Source: Euryarchaeota archaeon UBA602
GTDB taxonomy: Archaea; Thermoplasmatota; Poseidoniia; Poseidoniales; Thalassarchaeaceae
Reading direction: 5' to 3'
Length of the DNA: 15,257 nucleotides
NCBI GenBank assembly: GCA_002498455.1
Contig: DAHO01000026.1
Coordinates: forward strand, 1 to 15,257
Numbering within the stretch: the first letter of the stretch is position 1; each line of letters starts with the position of its first letter. A program made the translations under genes and the position numbers. The notes below the pieces were generated by a model that was not told where the DNA came from, ran no database searches, and saw only the letters and a program-made list of their open reading frames with translations. Shown one piece after another: positions 14,511-15,257 of the stretch.

Positions 14511-15257
14511 TCAGTCGTCAAGCGTTTCAACATCGCTCTCTTTACCCGTTAGTATCCCACGAAGTCGAGCATTGTCAGTCTGCAGCGCGTCGAAGATATC
14601 GTAGTTAACACCGAGCTCTTTTGCAAGAACGCGAAGGGCATTGGAATCCTTGGGCAGACACTTACCGCCAAAGCCACGATTCAATCCGAAGATAGGATCA
14701 AGATGACTTGGTCCGATGGGTTGGGCCTGCTCTGCGGTGATGATGTCTCGTACCGCATACCAATCCTCTCCAAGTTCTTCGCAGATGTCGTACATCTGGT
14801 TCGCAAAAATGACCTTGACAGCATAGAATGTGTTCTTGGTGTACTTGACCAACTCAGCTTGGGTTGGTGTGACTTGGTAGGTTTGGTCTCGCTTGAGAAC
14901 CCCTGCTTCTCGATGTTGCTGGAAAACTCGCTCGGCCACATCTGCATGATGGGTCCCACAGACGAGAATATCCTGATTGCCAAAGTCCTCGAGATGCCGT
15001 CTTTCAACAAGGAATTCAGGACTGTAGGCAATTTTGAGATTTGGATACTCTTCGTGGTAGCGTTGTGTTGTTCCAGGTACAACAGTACTCTTGATGACAG
15101 CCGTAAATCCATCCGGGAGTTCACCTAGGACAGATTCGACAATTGAGAGATTGCAGGATCCATCATCCGACATGGGGGTGGGTACAGCGATGTATGCCAT
15201 ATCGACATGGTCGGTTACGTCGGAGAGCGTTGTCCCTCGTACCGGGTCGTGGATGAA
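14511..15257 (-). CDS. Nucleotide-sugar dehydrogenase (UDP-glucose/UDP-ManNAc type), C-terminal part, short form
   Basis: The enzyme would oxidise the C6 alcohol of a nucleotide-activated sugar to a uronate with NAD+, for surface polysaccharide or protein glycosylation. The gene runs off the right edge; 248 residues are visible, and the frame is open to the edge, so the ATG at 15200 is internal. Motifs: AYIAVPTPMSDDGSCNLS (NAD-binding domain end), IKSTVVPGTTQ, YSPEFLVERRHLEDF, ELVKYTKNTFYAVKVIFANQ (central domain with the conserved lysine) and GFGGKCLPKD with the catalytic cysteine. Only 44 residues follow that motif, so the third, nucleotide-binding domain of about 100 residues found in standard enzymes is absent. 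The ending looks native, with no frameshift sign. Similar short forms occur in some viruses and bacteria. Confidence 0.9.
   Translation of the reverse strand, partial: FIHDPVRGTTLSDVTDHVDMAYIAVPTPMSDDGSCNLSIVESVLGELPDGFTAVIKSTVVPGTTQRYHEEYPNLKIAYSPEFLVERRHLEDFGNQDILVCGTHHADVAERVFQQHREAGVLKRDQTYQVTPTQAELVKYTKNTFYAVKVIFANQMYDICEELGEDWYAVRDIITAEQAQPIGPSHLDPIFGLNRGFGGKCLPKDSNALRVLAKELGVNYDIFDALQTDNARLRGILTGKESDVETLDD

Noticed and set aside
1..15257. tRNA, rRNA, insertion sequence, integrase site or prophage
   Set aside because: No cloverleaf, transposase, terminal inverted repeats or phage structural gene was recognised on either strand.

Overview
The window looks like a compact archaeal chromosome segment. 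It encodes transcription factor B (TFB, the archaeal TFIIB) and the start of the DNA topoisomerase VI B subunit. TATA-like boxes precede several genes, and GGTGA/GGGTG-type ribosome-binding sites recur at their starts. The gene mix suggests a planktonic Marine Group II-like euryarchaeon (Candidatus Poseidoniales): a bacterial-type RNase HI, glycine cleavage protein H, acidic cysteine-containing extracytoplasmic domains on membrane proteins, a Na+/solute symporter and moderate GC content. That placement is inference, since no rRNA is present. No tRNA, rRNA, CRISPR array, insertion sequence or clear virus is visible.

Layout. Positions 1-348 (minus) hold the N-terminal end of top6B, which runs off the left edge. 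Positions 491-4578 (minus) form a two-gene operon: an unusual fused aconitase/isopropylmalate-isomerase-like hydratase (swivel domain first) followed 8 bp later by a sodium/solute symporter with a long extracytoplasmic tail. The 4579-4819 gap separates it from the divergent TFB gene and carries a perfect 19-bp palindrome beside a minus-strand TATA-like box. Positions 4820-9324 (plus) are a tight four-gene run: TFB, an unrecognised alpha-helical repeat-like protein, a small membrane protein, and a larger membrane protein with a DUF3592-like domain (the last two overlap by ATGA). Positions 9325-10262 (minus) hold gcvH and rnhA, 2 nt apart. A small membrane protein gene (10354-10755, plus) meets a THEP1-type NTPase (10756-11340, minus) stop to stop.

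The right part (11461-15257) is all minus strand. In transcription order it has a nucleotide-sugar dehydrogenase that ends right after its catalytic region, two tandem TerB-like paralogs, and a solitary gamma-type adenine DNA methyltransferase. Between the second TerB-like gene and the methyltransferase lies a GC-rich 30-bp imperfect palindrome just upstream of a TATA-like box.

Best candidates for something undescribed: (i) the hydratase-symporter operon with its palindromic putative operator, which looks like a dedicated uptake-and-isomerisation unit for a carboxylic acid; (ii) the solitary methyltransferase with its palindrome and tandem TerB neighbours; (iii) the membrane module cotranscribed with TFB. 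Two convergent gene pairs are joined by the same zero-gap TGACTA junction, showing how tightly the genome is packed.
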